A DNA stretch of 64,000 nucleotides from Streptomyces sp. NBC_00286 (lineage in GTDB: Bacteria > Actinomycetota > Actinomycetes > Streptomycetales > Streptomycetaceae): the NCBI RefSeq assembly GCF_036173125.1, contig NZ_CP108054.1, positions 3,782,001-3,846,000 of the forward strand. Reading direction: 5' to 3'. Made by a program: the position numbers and the translations under genes. Shown piece after piece: positions 16,554-25,042 of this stretch. Under the pieces are notes generated by a model. The model had not been told where the DNA came from, made no database searches, and saw only the letters and a list, made by a program, of their open reading frames with translations. Position 1 is the stretch's first letter; the number at the start of each line of letters is the position of its first letter.

Positions 16554-17114
16554 ATGAGGGGAGGCATGAACAGAACCGAACGCCGGATCGCCGACATGCT
16601 CCGGCAGATCGCGACCCGGGACGTCGTCGTACTGAACGACCTCGGCGGCTCACCGCGCAGACTTGCCGCGCTCACCTATATCGCCGTCCAGTACGGATTC
16701 CGGTACGGGGAGACGCACAGGCACGGCCAGACGCTCCAGGTCCGCCTGATCCGCGACAACCGCCCCGAGGCGCGCGAGCGGAGCACCGCCGCGCTCAGCA
16801 AGCTGGCGGCCGGCCGCACGCCCGGCATGCGCCCCGGCACCCTCAGGCCTCTTCCGGACGCGGCGCCCGCGGTCGGGCTGATCAGGGCCCGGATCGAGTT
16901 CGACGCCATGGACGACGACCTCGACTGGCGCCGGAAGGCCGGCTTCATGACCGCCAGCGCGGCCCTGATGACGCTGCTGCTGATCCCCGTGGGCTGGAGG
17001 GCGTCGCTCTGCGCCGGCGCCGCGATGGGCCTGGTGTTCGCGGTCTTCCTGCGCCTGGAACTCGGACGCAAGGACCGGCTCGAGCGGCGCCTCAGGGCGC
17101 ACGGGCTGCTCTGA
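16554..17114 (+). CDS. Hypothetical protein with two C-terminal membrane helices
   Basis: 186 aa from the ATG at 16554, chosen because AGGAAAGG lies eight bases upstream; the ATG at 16566 (MNRTERRIADML) is the alternative. The N-terminal ~110 residues are basic and soluble (RRIADMLRQIATRDVVVLND, RRLAALTYIAVQYGFRY). Two hydrophobic segments follow (~135-152 AGFMTASAALMTLLLIPVGW and ~155-172 LCAGAAMGLVFAVFLRL), ending in a basic tail. Family not recognised. It is followed in the same direction by the PPOX-fold gene after 122 bp. Confidence 0.78.
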   Translation: MRGGMNRTERRIADMLRQIATRDVVVLNDLGGSPRRLAALTYIAVQYGFRYGETHRHGQTLQVRLIRDNRPEARERSTAALSKLAAGRTPGMRPGTLRPLPDAAPAVGLIRARIEFDAMDDDLDWRRKAGFMTASAALMTLLLIPVGWRASLCAGAAMGLVFAVFLRLELGRKDRLERRLRAHGLL

Positions 17115-17236
17115 GGCACACCACGCCTCAACCGTTGGGCACCGCCCCTTCGTCAATCTTCGCCGCTCATCAACAGCGACAAGCCGTACTTAAAACAGCG
17201 ACACAAGATGTCTGGTTTCGGCGTCAGACTGGTCGT

Positions 17237-17740
17237 ATGACGCCGAAACCGAACCCGAGCCGGGCACCGAACTGGGCGGCCTTCACCGCCGCCGAACCCG
17301 ACCTCGCCAAGCTGACCGAGGAACGCTTCGGTGCCTTCACGCACCACGTCCTCGCGACCCTCCGTAAGAACGGGTCGCCGCGCACCTCAGGGCTCGAAGT
17401 CCAGTTCAAGAACGGCGAGTTGTGGTTCGGCATGATGCCCGGCTCGCAAAAGGCACTGGACCTGCGCCGCGATCCCCGCTTCGCGCTCCAGGCGAACTCG
17501 GGGCCCGGGACCGAGATGGGGGGCGGCGACATACGAATCTCTGGGCGGGCCGTCGAGGTCACCGATCCCGAGACGATCGCGCTGTACACGGAAAAGCCGG
17601 AAGAGGCAGAACCGCCGGGGTTCCACCTCTTCCGCACTGAGCTGACAGAGGTCGTACGGACCTTCGTCGAGAAGAACGCGTACCTGGTCGTGCAGATCTG
17701 GAAGCCCGGCGAACCGCTGCGCTCCGTCAAGCGCGAGTGA
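17237..17740 (+). CDS. Pyridoxamine 5'-phosphate oxidase-fold protein
   Basis: 167 aa, ATG start. The split-barrel fold of the PPOX family is evident: THHVLATLRKNGSPRTSGLE, LWFGMMPGSQKALDLRRDPR, and the central GGDIRISGRAVEVTDPETI. Members bind FMN or, in actinobacteria, F420 or heme. The cofactor cannot be fixed from sequence alone. It converges on guaA. Confidence 0.88.
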   Translation: MTPKPNPSRAPNWAAFTAAEPDLAKLTEERFGAFTHHVLATLRKNGSPRTSGLEVQFKNGELWFGMMPGSQKALDLRRDPRFALQANSGPGTEMGGGDIRISGRAVEVTDPETIALYTEKPEEAEPPGFHLFRTELTEVVRTFVEKNAYLVVQIWKPGEPLRSVKRE

Positions 17741-17774
17741 GCCACAGACCGAGTGAATCACCGGCTCTGGAGGG

Positions 17775-19349
17775 TCACTCCCACTCGATCGTGCCCGGCG
17801 GCTTGCTCGTCACGTCGAGGACGACGCGGTTGACGTCCGCGACCTCGTTCGTGATCCGGGTCGAGATCTTCGCGAGGACCTCGTACGGCAGTCGCGACCA
17901 GTCGGCGGTCATGGCGTCCTCGCTCGACACCGGGCGGAGCACGATCGGATGGCCGTACGTCCGGCCGTCGCCCTGGACGCCGACGCTGCGTACGTCCGCG
18001 AGCAGCACGACCGGGCACTGCCAGATGTCGCGGTCGAGGCCGGCCGCGGTCAGCTCCTCGCGGGCGATGGCGTCGGCCTCGCGGAGCAGGTCGAGGCGCT
18101 CCTTGGTGACCTCGCCGACGATACGGATGCCGAGGCCGGGGCCGGGGAACGGCTGGCGCTGGACGATCTCGTCCGGCAGGCCCAGCTCCTGGCCGACCAT
18201 CCGGACCTCGTCCTTGAAGAGCTTGCGCAGCGGCTCGATCAGCTGGAACTCGAGGTCCTCGGGCAGTCCGCCGACGTTGTGGTGGGACTTGATGTTGGCC
18301 GTGCCGGTGCCGCCGCCGGACTCGACAACGTCCGGGTAGAGCGTGCCCTGCACGAGGAAGGCGACCTCGGGGCCCGCGTCCGCGATGATCTCCGCCTGCG
18401 CCTGCTCGAAGACCCGGATGAACTCGCGCCCGATGATCTTCCGCTTCTCCTCGGGGTCGCTGACCCCGGCGAGCGCCTTGAGGAAGCGCTCCTCGGCGTC
18501 GACGACCTTCAGCTGCACACCGGTGGCCGCGACGAAGTCCTTCTCGACCTGCTCGGTCTCGCCCTTGCGCATCAGACCGTGGTCGACGTACACGCAGGTC
18601 AGCTGCGAGCCGATGGCCTTCTGTACGAGGGCGGCGGCGACGGCGGAGTCCACGCCGCCGGAGAGCCCGCAGATGGCTCGCTTGTCGCCGACCTGCTCGC
18701 GAATGGCGGCGACCTGCTCCTCGATCACATTGCCGGTGGTCCAGTTCGGGGTCAGCCCGGCGCCCCGGTACAGGAAGTGCTCGAGCACCTGCTGGCCGTG
18801 CGTGGTGTGCATGACCTCCGGGTGGTACTGGACGCCGTACAGCTTCTTCTCGTCGTTCTCGAAGGCGGCGACCGGGACGACGTCCGTGGAGGCGGTGACG
18901 GCGAAGCCCTCTGGGGCCGCGCTGCACGCGTCGCCGTGCGACATCCACACCGACTGCTCGTCCGGGGTGCCCTCGAAGAGAGTGGAGCCGGACTTGGAGA
19001 CATGCAGGGGCGTACGGCCGTACTCGCGGGCGCCCGTGTTGTCGACCGTGCCGCCGAGGGTCGTCGCCATCAGCTGGAAGCCGTAGCACATGCCGAAGAC
19101 GGGAACGCCGGCTTCGAAGAGCTCGCGGTCCAGGCGGGGGGCGCCCTCCGCGTACACCGATGAGGGGCCGCCGGAGAGGATGATCGCCGCCGGGTTCTTG
19201 GCGAGCATGTCCTGGACCGGCATGGTGCTCGGCACGATCTCGCTGTAGACCCGGGCCTCGCGGACCCGTCGGGCGATGAGCTGGGCGTACTGCGCACCGA
19301 AGTCGACGACCAGGACGGTGTCGGGGACGGCTGGGGTCGCTGATGACAC
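17775..19349 (-). CDS. guaA: GMP synthase (glutamine-hydrolysing)
   Basis: 524 aa. Converts XMP, glutamine and ATP to GMP, the final step of the guanine branch; guaB lies 28 kb away in this window. The N-terminal class I amidotransferase (~1-200) starts [20 protein letters not shown], has the nucleophile elbow FGMCYGFQL and the catalytic His/Glu in [11 protein letters not shown]. The ATP-pyrophosphatase domain (~205-400) has the P-loop [10 protein letters not shown]. The C-terminal dimerisation domain ends with the conserved KPPGTIEWE. The GTG start has GGAAGG upstream. The length is normal. Confidence 0.98.
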   Translation of the reverse strand: MSSATPAVPDTVLVVDFGAQYAQLIARRVREARVYSEIVPSTMPVQDMLAKNPAAIILSGGPSSVYAEGAPRLDRELFEAGVPVFGMCYGFQLMATTLGGTVDNTGAREYGRTPLHVSKSGSTLFEGTPDEQSVWMSHGDACSAAPEGFAVTASTDVVPVAAFENDEKKLYGVQYHPEVMHTTHGQQVLEHFLYRGAGLTPNWTTGNVIEEQVAAIREQVGDKRAICGLSGGVDSAVAAALVQKAIGSQLTCVYVDHGLMRKGETEQVEKDFVAATGVQLKVVDAEERFLKALAGVSDPEEKRKIIGREFIRVFEQAQAEIIADAGPEVAFLVQGTLYPDVVESGGGTGTANIKSHHNVGGLPEDLEFQLIEPLRKLFKDEVRMVGQELGLPDEIVQRQPFPGPGLGIRIVGEVTKERLDLLREADAIAREELTAAGLDRDIWQCPVVLLADVRSVGVQGDGRTYGHPIVLRPVSSEDAMTADWSRLPYEVLAKISTRITNEVADVNRVVLDVTSKPPGTIEWE

Positions 19350-19422
19350 GGGTTGCCTTCCGGCGGTTGAGCAGGGCTTGTGTGGCCGAGTTTAGCGGGG
19401 AGCTCGGTGGTGGTGGCGCCGT

Positions 19423-19512
19423 CACTGGGGCTCCGCCCCCGGACCCCGTATCGACCTTCGGCCTCGTCCTCAAACTTCCCCGGCTACCGCTGGGGGTGCC
19501 CCAGACGGGCTG
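19423..19512. repeat. Intergenic repeat R2, copy a
   Basis: A ~90-bp element starting ACTGGGGCTCCGCCCCCGGA and ending TGGGGGTGCCCCAGACGGGC. It contains CGACCTTCGGCCTCGTCCTC in the middle. A second copy is at 56657-56751 with the same order of blocks. GGGGCTCCGCCCC and TGGGGGTGCCCCA are palindromic. Confidence 0.88.
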
Positions 19513-19564
19513 CTTGATGCCGGACCTGGCTGAGAAGCCCAGCCATCTCAGCATCCGGAACCGC

Positions 19565-19594
19565 TTGGCCCGCCGCTGCCTCCCGGTCCATACT
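19565..19594 (+). promoter_or_regulatory. Promoter for the chorismate mutase leader
   Basis: TTGGCC (19565-19570) and CATACT (19589-19594) are separated by 18 bases, a fair sigma-HrdB-type match. Six bases after the -10 comes the ATG of the leader peptide, so transcription would begin at or next to the start codon. No ribosome binding site precedes this ATG. Confidence 0.6.
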
Positions 19595-19600
19595 CCCCCC

Positions 19601-19672
19601 ATGCTCACGCACCCGACCTTCGTCTTTACCTATGGCAACCGGCCCACCGGCTGCCATGGTCGTGCTGCTTGA
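19601..19672 (+). CDS. Putative Phe/Tyr leader peptide, leaderless
   Basis: 23-codon frame: MLTHPTFVFTYG then NRPTGCHGRAA, stop TGA. Two Phe and one Tyr codon lie within five codons (FVFTY). It has a promoter directly upstream, ends 21 bases before a perfect 11-bp hairpin, and precedes the chorismate mutase gene, which feeds Phe/Tyr synthesis. This is the layout of transcription attenuators such as pheL. No ribosome binding site is visible, consistent with leaderless translation. Function is inferred. Confidence 0.6.
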   Translation: MLTHPTFVFTYGNRPTGCHGRAA

Positions 19673-19693
19673 GCTACTGACAAGCGACTTACC

Positions 19694-19726
19694 AGGCGCC
19701 CCGGGCCGACAAGGTCCGGGGCGCCT
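19694..19726 (+). terminator. Attenuator-type hairpin before chorismate mutase gene
   Basis: AGGCGCCCCGG (19694-19704) and CCGGGGCGCCT (19716-19726) form a perfect 11-bp stem with an 11-base loop. It lies between the leader peptide stop and the gene's ribosome binding site. Only a short T run (TTT) follows, which is usual for Streptomyces. Confidence 0.65.
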
Positions 19727-19779
19727 GACGTTTCCGGGGCTTGCCGGTCCAGGGCGTCGCCGAAGAAGAGGAGCCCGAC

Positions 19780-20064
19780 ATGGGTGACGTACTCGACAAG
19801 ACCGGTGCCCGAACCGATGAGGCGGCCGGCGTGATCAGCGGTGCGCGGGAGCGGATCGACGCGCTCGACGACCGGATCATCGGTCTCGTACAGGAACGCA
19901 TGGCCGTGTCGGCCGTGATCCAGGAGGAGCGGATCGCGTCCGGCGGCCGACGCGTGAACCTGTCGCGGGAGATGGAGGTACTCGGCCACTACAGGGAGGC
20001 GCTGGGCAAGCCCGGTACGTCGCTGGCGATGACCTTGCTGGAGCTGTGCCGGGGCCGCATCTGA
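19780..20064 (+). CDS. Chorismate mutase, AroQ type
   Basis: 94 aa, ATG start behind GAGGAG. Converts chorismate to prephenate, the branch-point step to phenylalanine and tyrosine. The all-helical AroQ fold is evident: ISGARERIDALDDRIIGLVQ, then ERMAVSAVIQEERIASGG with the conserved Arg, and NLSREMEVLGHYREALG. It is short, as in free-standing actinobacterial enzymes. It is probably controlled by the leader peptide and hairpin upstream. It is monocistronic and is followed by a 630-bp gap. Confidence 0.93.
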   Translation: MGDVLDKTGARTDEAAGVISGARERIDALDDRIIGLVQERMAVSAVIQEERIASGGRRVNLSREMEVLGHYREALGKPGTSLAMTLLELCRGRI

Positions 20065-20281
20065 GGCCCCGACGATTCCCCGTATCCCCAATCCCCGTAT
20101 GTGAGTTCCGCGTACGCACGTACCCATGGCCGGTTCCCCGGAAATCGCGTGACCGCGTCGTGGCGCGCTTCGTTGGTGTCGGTGTCCGTGCCAGCCAGGG
20201 GCGGCCCGAAGAAACCACGCGTGGCTCCGCTGGAGCGATGAGGCGTACGGACGTGCGTCGTGGGACCTCGCTCCAGTAGAT

Positions 20282-20315
20282 GTGACCGGACTGCAGGGGA
20301 CAGCAGCCCGGTCAC
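20282..20315. terminator. Hairpin, probable terminator
   Basis: GTGACCGG-A-CTGC pairs with GCAG-C-CCGGTCAC around an 8-base loop. It is 220 bp downstream of the chorismate mutase stop. Confidence 0.55.
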
Positions 20316-20326
20316 GGACCAGAGAA

Positions 20327-20360
20327 GGCCGGCTCCGGGGACGCCCGGAGCCGACCGGCC
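20327..20360. other. Long hairpin
   Basis: GGCCGGCTCCGGG pairs with CCCGGAGCCG-A-CCGGCC around the loop GACG. It is only 11 bp after the previous hairpin. The tetraloop and long stem suggest a stable RNA 3' end or structured transcript. Confidence 0.5.
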
Positions 20361-20631
20361 GAATCTGTGTGAGAGCGGTCGAAACGGTTGCGAAGGCCTC
20401 CGCCCATCGAGCACGATGCGTAGAGCAGTCCCAAATCGAACAACACACCCGAGTCCCAGCGCAGACAACCGCATTGCATCGCCCGACTGCCAAAGGTCTA
20501 CACCACTGGCGCTCGCCAAGTGCTCCGGGGCGCAAGACCGGCAGACAACCGCACCACCACCGAACCAGCGGCGCTCCCCCCGGCGCCGCTCCTCAGGCAC
20601 CGGCGCTGCCCTGACGTCGGTGCTGACCGGG

Positions 20632-20668
20632 AAGGGCCCCGCGGATCCCCCCGCCGCGGGGCCCTTCG
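20632..20668 (-). terminator. Terminator of the following minus-strand gene
   Basis: GGGCCCCGCGG and CCGCGGGGCCC form an 11-bp stem, flanked by AA on the left and TTC on the right, about 30 bp after the stop codon of the gene at 20695. Confidence 0.7.
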
Positions 20669-20694
20669 CATGCCCGAAGCCCTGCGCTTCCCCG

Positions 20695-21861
20695 TCAGGT
20701 CCGCGAGGCGGTGCCGCATGTCTCCGTACCGGAGTTCTGGATGTCTCGGCTGCGGTCGTACGGGTCGACCTTGGGCCCTGTCGGCTTCGTCGTCCCCTTG
20801 GTGGGGACCGAGTCGAACCGCGGGTGCATGTAGCCGTCGTAGATGCCGCAGCCGGTGTTGGCGAGATCCTGGTCGTAGCGGACGATCACCAGTTTGCCCG
20901 GGGTGAGCCGGAAGCGCGTCGGGTCGGCCAGCTCCGTCTCGAGGACGCGGCGCGCGATGACGCGGGCCACCTCCGTGGAGTCCGGGCCGGCCGGGGCCAG
21001 CGCGTAGACGAAGGTGTAGTCGGCGTGGATGACGACCGACCCCTTCTCGTCCCGTTCGAAGCTCATACGTCCACGGGTCTTGACCACATCGCCGACGAGC
21101 CGCACCTCGTCCTTGTCGAACCGGCTGAACATCAGCAGTGGATTGTTCTGCTTGTCCGGCTTGCGCAGCCAGGACCGCACGTCGGAAACCATCTGGGGCT
21201 GCTTGGGGTCGAGGGTGCCGAGCACGGTCTCGGGGGTGCCGCCGAGCAGGGTCTTACGGTCGATGTTCGCGTCGACGAGCAGGGCCTTGGTCTGCTTCAG
21301 GGCCCTGCCCACCTGGTCCTTGCTGAACGAGCCGACCGGCTCCGCCTCCGGCAGCACGATTCCGGCTTCCCCGTCGGCGTACCGCTCGGCCGGAGATCCG
21401 GCGAACGGCCGGTCCAGTGTGGGCGTTCCGGGTGCGGCGGAGGGGGCGGCGGACGGGGGCGCCGTCTCCTCGGGCAGCGGGGACGCGGATTCCGTGCCCG
21501 TACCGCCCCAACCGCCCGTGCCGAACGGGTCGCCGGGCAGCAGCGACGGCTTCATGGCGACCAGGGCGATGGCCAGCGCGACGGGTATGCCGATGATCGC
21601 CCAGAGCTTGCCGCGGCGGGCGGGCCGCTCGTTCATCCCCTGCACGGCGGGACCGGTGCGCCACCCCGGCGGCGTCTCGCCCCGCGCGTCCTGCTGACGC
21701 AGCCGCTCCGTCACCATGCGGGCTCGCGCGGAGGGCTCCTTGGGCGCGTTGGAGGCGCTGATGCCCAGCTCGCTGTCCCGTACGAACTTCTCCCACTCAT
21801 CGTCAGTGGGACTCTTGGGGTCCTCGGAGCCCCGCGGGCCATCGGACGGCTTTTCGACCAC
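20695..21861 (-). CDS. Single-pass membrane protein, unknown function
   Basis: 388 aa, GTG start behind GGGGGAGAGG. The N-terminal ~85 residues are hydrophilic (EWEKFVRDSELGISASNAP). One membrane segment (~88-105, LWAIIGIPVALAIALVAM) is followed by a Pro/Ala/Ser linker, and then a ~230-residue C-terminal domain that would be extracytoplasmic. Two Cys residues near the C-terminus (NTGCGIYDG and TETCGTASRT) could form a disulphide. It resembles conserved hypothetical proteins of Streptomyces; I cannot assign a function. Confidence 0.85.
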   Translation of the reverse strand: MVEKPSDGPRGSEDPKSPTDDEWEKFVRDSELGISASNAPKEPSARARMVTERLRQQDARGETPPGWRTGPAVQGMNERPARRGKLWAIIGIPVALAIALVAMKPSLLPGDPFGTGGWGGTGTESASPLPEETAPPSAAPSAAPGTPTLDRPFAGSPAERYADGEAGIVLPEAEPVGSFSKDQVGRALKQTKALLVDANIDRKTLLGGTPETVLGTLDPKQPQMVSDVRSWLRKPDKQNNPLLMFSRFDKDEVRLVGDVVKTRGRMSFERDEKGSVVIHADYTFVYALAPAGPDSTEVARVIARRVLETELADPTRFRLTPGKLVIVRYDQDLANTGCGIYDGYMHPRFDSVPTKGTTKPTGPKVDPYDRSRDIQNSGTETCGTASRT

Positions 21862-22132
21862 GGCGCTCGCGCCTCTCCCCCTGTCAACTGCCCACCCCCG
21901 ATGGGCAGACGAGCCTTTCTAAGCCGTGGCCGAGGGAGTTCACAAGTCGAGTACGGAGTTCATGGATGTGACTCAGCCCACATAAGAATCCCGTGAAATC
22001 GAGGACAACCATTCACAGGATTCCCGGGTCTCACTTGCGGAACCAACAGCCCCACCGCGTCTCGTACGCGGAGGGCGTCCACCTACATCTCGTACCGCGA
22101 CGTCGCGGTACGCCGGACTCACCGAGGTCTTG

Positions 22133-23170
22133 ATGAAGCTTCGCCGTGCCATGGCCGCTGCGGCCGCGACGGCCGTCATAGCCCCGCTCGCGCTGCTGTC
22201 TGCGCCTGCCGCGTTCGCCACAGACGGTCCGAGCACGACGACCACCACCACGGAGCCCACGGCCCCGACGACCGACCCGACGGCTCCGACCACGGACCCC
22301 ACGGCTCCGACCACGGACCCGACGACCCCGACGACGGACCCGACGACTCCGGCAACCGACCCCACGGCTCCGACGACCGACCCGACGGCTCCGACAACCG
22401 ACCCGACGGCTCCGACCACTGAGCCGACGGACTCTCCGAGCCCCAGCGAGAGTGCGCCGGAGGACGGTGACGAGGCCGAGCTCTGCGTCGACGAGGACGG
22501 CAACGACCTCACCGGGCTCAGCGCCGACCTGAAGAGTGGCCTGTCGGGCCTGCCCGACACGATTGTCTCGGGCAGCGGCTGGACCAAGTTCTCGTTCAAC
22601 GTCTCCAACAACGGTGACGACGAGATCAAGGACATCGCACCGATGATCGGTGTCGCGGCCTTCGGCTGGGACGACGCGGAAGACTACTCCGGCGAGATCA
22701 GCGTGCAGGTCCTCGACAAGGCCACCGGCACGTGGCAGGAGGTCGCGGGCGCCGCGGGGGAGGGTGGCACGTTCACCCCCTTCTCGCTCGGGGCCGGCAA
22801 GTCGACCTCGTACCAGCTGCGGCTGAGCGTCAGCGGTAAGGTGCCGGACTCCATCGGCGTGACCGGCGGCTTCGCCCAGTACTCGGACGACGAAGGCTGC
22901 TGGGTCGCCGACGACCCGAACGGCTGGGTCTACTTCTTCGACATCCTCGCCGCCGGCTCCGACCCGGGCAAGCCGTCCGAGGCCAAGCCGCAGACCGGCG
23001 GTAAGAAGGAAATCACCCAGGCCAAGACGGTGGACGTCTCCGGCTCGCTCGCCGAGACCGGTTCCAGCTCGGCCCTGCCGATGATCGGCCTCGTCGGCGG
23101 TGTCGCCGTCGTCGCGGGTGCGGGCGCGGTGTTCGTCGTGCGCCGCCGTAAGACCGGTGCTGACGCGTAA
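22133..23170 (+). CDS. LAETG-anchored surface protein with Pro/Thr repeats
   Basis: 345 aa. The ATG at 22133 follows GAGG; a TTG lies one codon before it. Features in order: a signal peptide (~1-30, ending near APAAFA), a Thr/Pro/Asp-rich repeat region (~40-102) of nine 7-residue units (PTAPTTD and variants), a beta-rich domain (~115-285), and a C-terminal sorting signal with LAETG, a hydrophobic helix (PMIGLVGGVAVVAGAGAVFV) and the basic tail RRRKTGADA. LAxTG is the motif of class E sortases in Streptomyces, so the protein is probably linked to the cell wall. No sortase is encoded in this window. A perfect 18-bp terminator follows. Confidence 0.92.
   Translation: MKLRRAMAAAAATAVIAPLALLSAPAAFATDGPSTTTTTTEPTAPTTDPTAPTTDPTAPTTDPTTPTTDPTTPATDPTAPTTDPTAPTTDPTAPTTEPTDSPSPSESAPEDGDEAELCVDEDGNDLTGLSADLKSGLSGLPDTIVSGSGWTKFSFNVSNNGDDEIKDIAPMIGVAAFGWDDAEDYSGEISVQVLDKATGTWQEVAGAAGEGGTFTPFSLGAGKSTSYQLRLSVSGKVPDSIGVTGGFAQYSDDEGCWVADDPNGWVYFFDILAAGSDPGKPSEAKPQTGGKKEITQAKTVDVSGSLAETGSSSALPMIGLVGGVAVVAGAGAVFVVRRRKTGADA
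22255..22430. repeat. 21-bp coding tandem repeats
   Basis: About nine copies of a 21-bp unit encode PTAPTTD, PTTPTTD or PTTPATD. Codons drift between copies (GGCTCC/GACCCC, ACGGAC/ACCGAC), so the repeat is old rather than a fresh expansion. Confidence 0.9.
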
Positions 23171-23189
23171 GGCATAACGCTTCACGCAC

Positions 23190-23235
23190 ACGACGAAGGA
23201 CCTGCGCTCGGAGGGGGGCGCAGGTCCTTCGTCGT
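23190..23235. terminator. Bidirectional terminator
   Basis: ACGACGAAGGACCTGCGC (23190-23207) and its perfect complement (23218-23235) form an 18-bp stem with a 10-base loop between the LAETG gene and the convergent GMC oxidoreductase gene. Confidence 0.92.
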
Positions 23236-23240
23236 ATCTC

Positions 23241-25031
23241 TCAGGTTTGCTGCTTCGGCGGCACCGTCGGCATTCCCAGGAACGGCAGTCGCAGTGCTCC
23301 GAAGGCGTCCGGCGGGACGACCGGCGAGCGGGGTTCGACCGGCTTCAGGCGTTCGTACGCGGCTCCTGGCGCCGGACGCGGATCCGTCTCGCCCTTGTTG
23401 GGCCAGTACGACATCGCGCGCTCGGCCTGGGCGGTGATGGTCAGCGACGGGTTGACGCCGAGGTTCGCGGAGATCGCGGCGCCGTCGACGACCGAGATGC
23501 CCGGGTGCCCGTACAGCCGGTGGTACGGGTCGATGACGCCCTCGTCGGCGGACGCCCCGATCGGGCAGCCGCCCAGGAAGTGGGCCGTCAGCGGTGTGCC
23601 CATCAGCTCGCCCACATTGCTGCCCGCGAAGCCGTTGATCTCCGCGGCGATCGCCGACGCCGCCTCCGAAGCCGCCTTGATCTGCTTGGGATTGGGCGCC
23701 CCATGTCCCTGACGAGCCGTCAACAAACCCTTTCCCGCGCCCTTCGGCTTCAGATACGTCGTCAGGGAGTTGTCGAGCGACTGCATGACGAGCCCGATGA
23801 TCGTCCGCTCCGACCAGCGGCGGTTGGACAGCGAGCGGAGTACGAGCAGCGGATGCCTGGCCGCGTGGGACAGAAAGCCGAGGACCCTCGACGACCCGTC
23901 CGCGTACGGGACTTGGACGATGGACAGGCCGCCCATCGAGTTCGAGCCCTTGCCGTAGCGGACCGGCTCGATGTGCGTGTTCGCGTCGGGGTGGATCGAG
24001 GAGGTGATCGCGACGCCGCGGGTGAAGTCGACCTTCGCCGCGCCGGTGACCTTGCGATAGCGCCGGTTGTCGGTCTGCGCGCCGACCAGGGCCTCGGAGT
24101 TGGTACGGGTCAGATCGCCCAGTCTGCCGGAGAGGTACGGGAGTTGGCCGCCCTCCTTCATCCGGTGCAGCAGGGTCTGCGTGCCGTACGTACCCGCCGC
24201 GAGGACGACCCGGCGGGCCCTGAAGACTCGTCCCTCACCCTTGCGTTTCTGGTCGGTGGGGAGGGTGGCGACGGCGTACCCGCCCTGCGAGTCGTCGGTG
24301 ACGGACACCACCGTCGTCATCGGGTGGACGACCGCGCCCGCCTTCTCGGCGAGGTACAGGTAGTTCTCGACGAGGGAGTTCTTCGCGCCGTGCCGGCAGC
24401 CGGTCATGCACTCCCCGCACTCGGTGCACGCCTTGCGGGCCGGGCCCGCGCCGCCGAAGTACGGGTCGTCGACCTGCTGTCCGGGCCCGGCCTTCGCGGT
24501 CCCGTCGGCGTCCTCGCCGTCACCGAAGAAGACGCCGACCGGCGCCAGATGGAAGGTGTCGCCCACGCCCATCCGCTCGGCCGCCGCCTTCAAGTGAACG
24601 TCGGACGGCGTCATTGTCGGGTTGAGCCGTACGCCGAGCATGCGCCGCGCCTGGTCGTAGTACGGCTTCAGCTCCTCCTGCCAGTCCGTGATGTCCTTCC
24701 ACTGGGGGTCCTCGAAGAAGGGCTTCGGCGGTACGTAGAGGGTGTTGGCGTAGTTGAGCGAACCGCCGCCGACGCCCGCGCCCGCCAGCACCATGACGTT
24801 GCCGAGGAGATGGATGCGCTGGATGCCGTACATGCCGAGTTTCGGCGCCCATAGGTAGTTCTTGAGATCCCAGGAGTTCTTGGGGAGCGACTCGGGGGTG
24901 AAGCGGCGGCCGGCTTCGAGGACGCCGACGCTGTAGCCCTTTTCGGTCAGGCGCAGGGCGGTTACGGAGCCGCCGAAGCCGGAGCCTACGACGATTACGT
25001 CGTAGTCGTAGGGCTCGTCTGGCTGCCGCAT
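23241..25031 (-). CDS. GMC-type FAD oxidoreductase with four-Cys motif
   Basis: 596 aa, ATG start behind GGAG. The N-terminal FAD-binding Rossmann motif is DVIVVGSGFGGSVTALRLTE. VMVLAGAGVGGGSLNYANTL is the second GMC signature. The C-terminal GMC_oxred part (~480-560) has AHFLGGCPIGAS and the closing FAD segment VVDGAAISANLGVNPSLTIT. Near residue 205 lies CTECGECMTGCRHGAKNS, four Cys in C-x2-C-x2-C-x3-C spacing, typical of Fe-S ligands and not of classical GMC oxidases. The closest named relatives I know are cholesterol-oxidase-like actinobacterial enzymes; substrate and electron acceptor are unknown. It is co-directional with the dehydrogenase upstream (66-bp gap holding repeat R1). Confidence 0.9.
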   Translation of the reverse strand: MRQPDEPYDYDVIVVGSGFGGSVTALRLTEKGYSVGVLEAGRRFTPESLPKNSWDLKNYLWAPKLGMYGIQRIHLLGNVMVLAGAGVGGGSLNYANTLYVPPKPFFEDPQWKDITDWQEELKPYYDQARRMLGVRLNPTMTPSDVHLKAAAERMGVGDTFHLAPVGVFFGDGEDADGTAKAGPGQQVDDPYFGGAGPARKACTECGECMTGCRHGAKNSLVENYLYLAEKAGAVVHPMTTVVSVTDDSQGGYAVATLPTDQKRKGEGRVFRARRVVLAAGTYGTQTLLHRMKEGGQLPYLSGRLGDLTRTNSEALVGAQTDNRRYRKVTGAAKVDFTRGVAITSSIHPDANTHIEPVRYGKGSNSMGGLSIVQVPYADGSSRVLGFLSHAARHPLLVLRSLSNRRWSERTIIGLVMQSLDNSLTTYLKPKGAGKGLLTARQGHGAPNPKQIKAASEAASAIAAEINGFAGSNVGELMGTPLTAHFLGGCPIGASADEGVIDPYHRLYGHPGISVVDGAAISANLGVNPSLTITAQAERAMSYWPNKGETDPRPAPGAAYERLKPVEPRSPVVPPDAFGALRLPFLGMPTVPPKQQT

Positions 25032-25042
25032 GTTGTCTCCTC

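Larger units (their letters stand above)
20065..20694. other. Gene-free region with strong hairpins
   Basis: I see no supportable gene here. It contains two closely spaced hairpins (20282-20315 and 20327-20360), a rather AC-rich stretch with no good coding frame (about 20400-20560), and a terminator hairpin at 20632-20668 belonging to the minus-strand gene. A small RNA could be encoded near the hairpins, but I cannot place a promoter. Confidence 0.5.

Noticed and set aside
17754..17780. Weak dyad (GAGTGA / TCACTC) between the PPOX and guaA genes as a terminator
   Set aside because: Only six paired bases, and one arm lies in the guaA 3' end; too weak to call.
20390..20560. Possible tRNA or small gene in the AC-rich part of the gap
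   Set aside because: No cloverleaf arms and no start codon with ribosome binding site; only short frames of odd composition.
22255..22430. Regular short repeats resembling a CRISPR array
   Set aside because: The 21-bp units are contiguous with no spacers and are in frame within the LAETG protein; they encode a Pro/Thr/Asp stalk.
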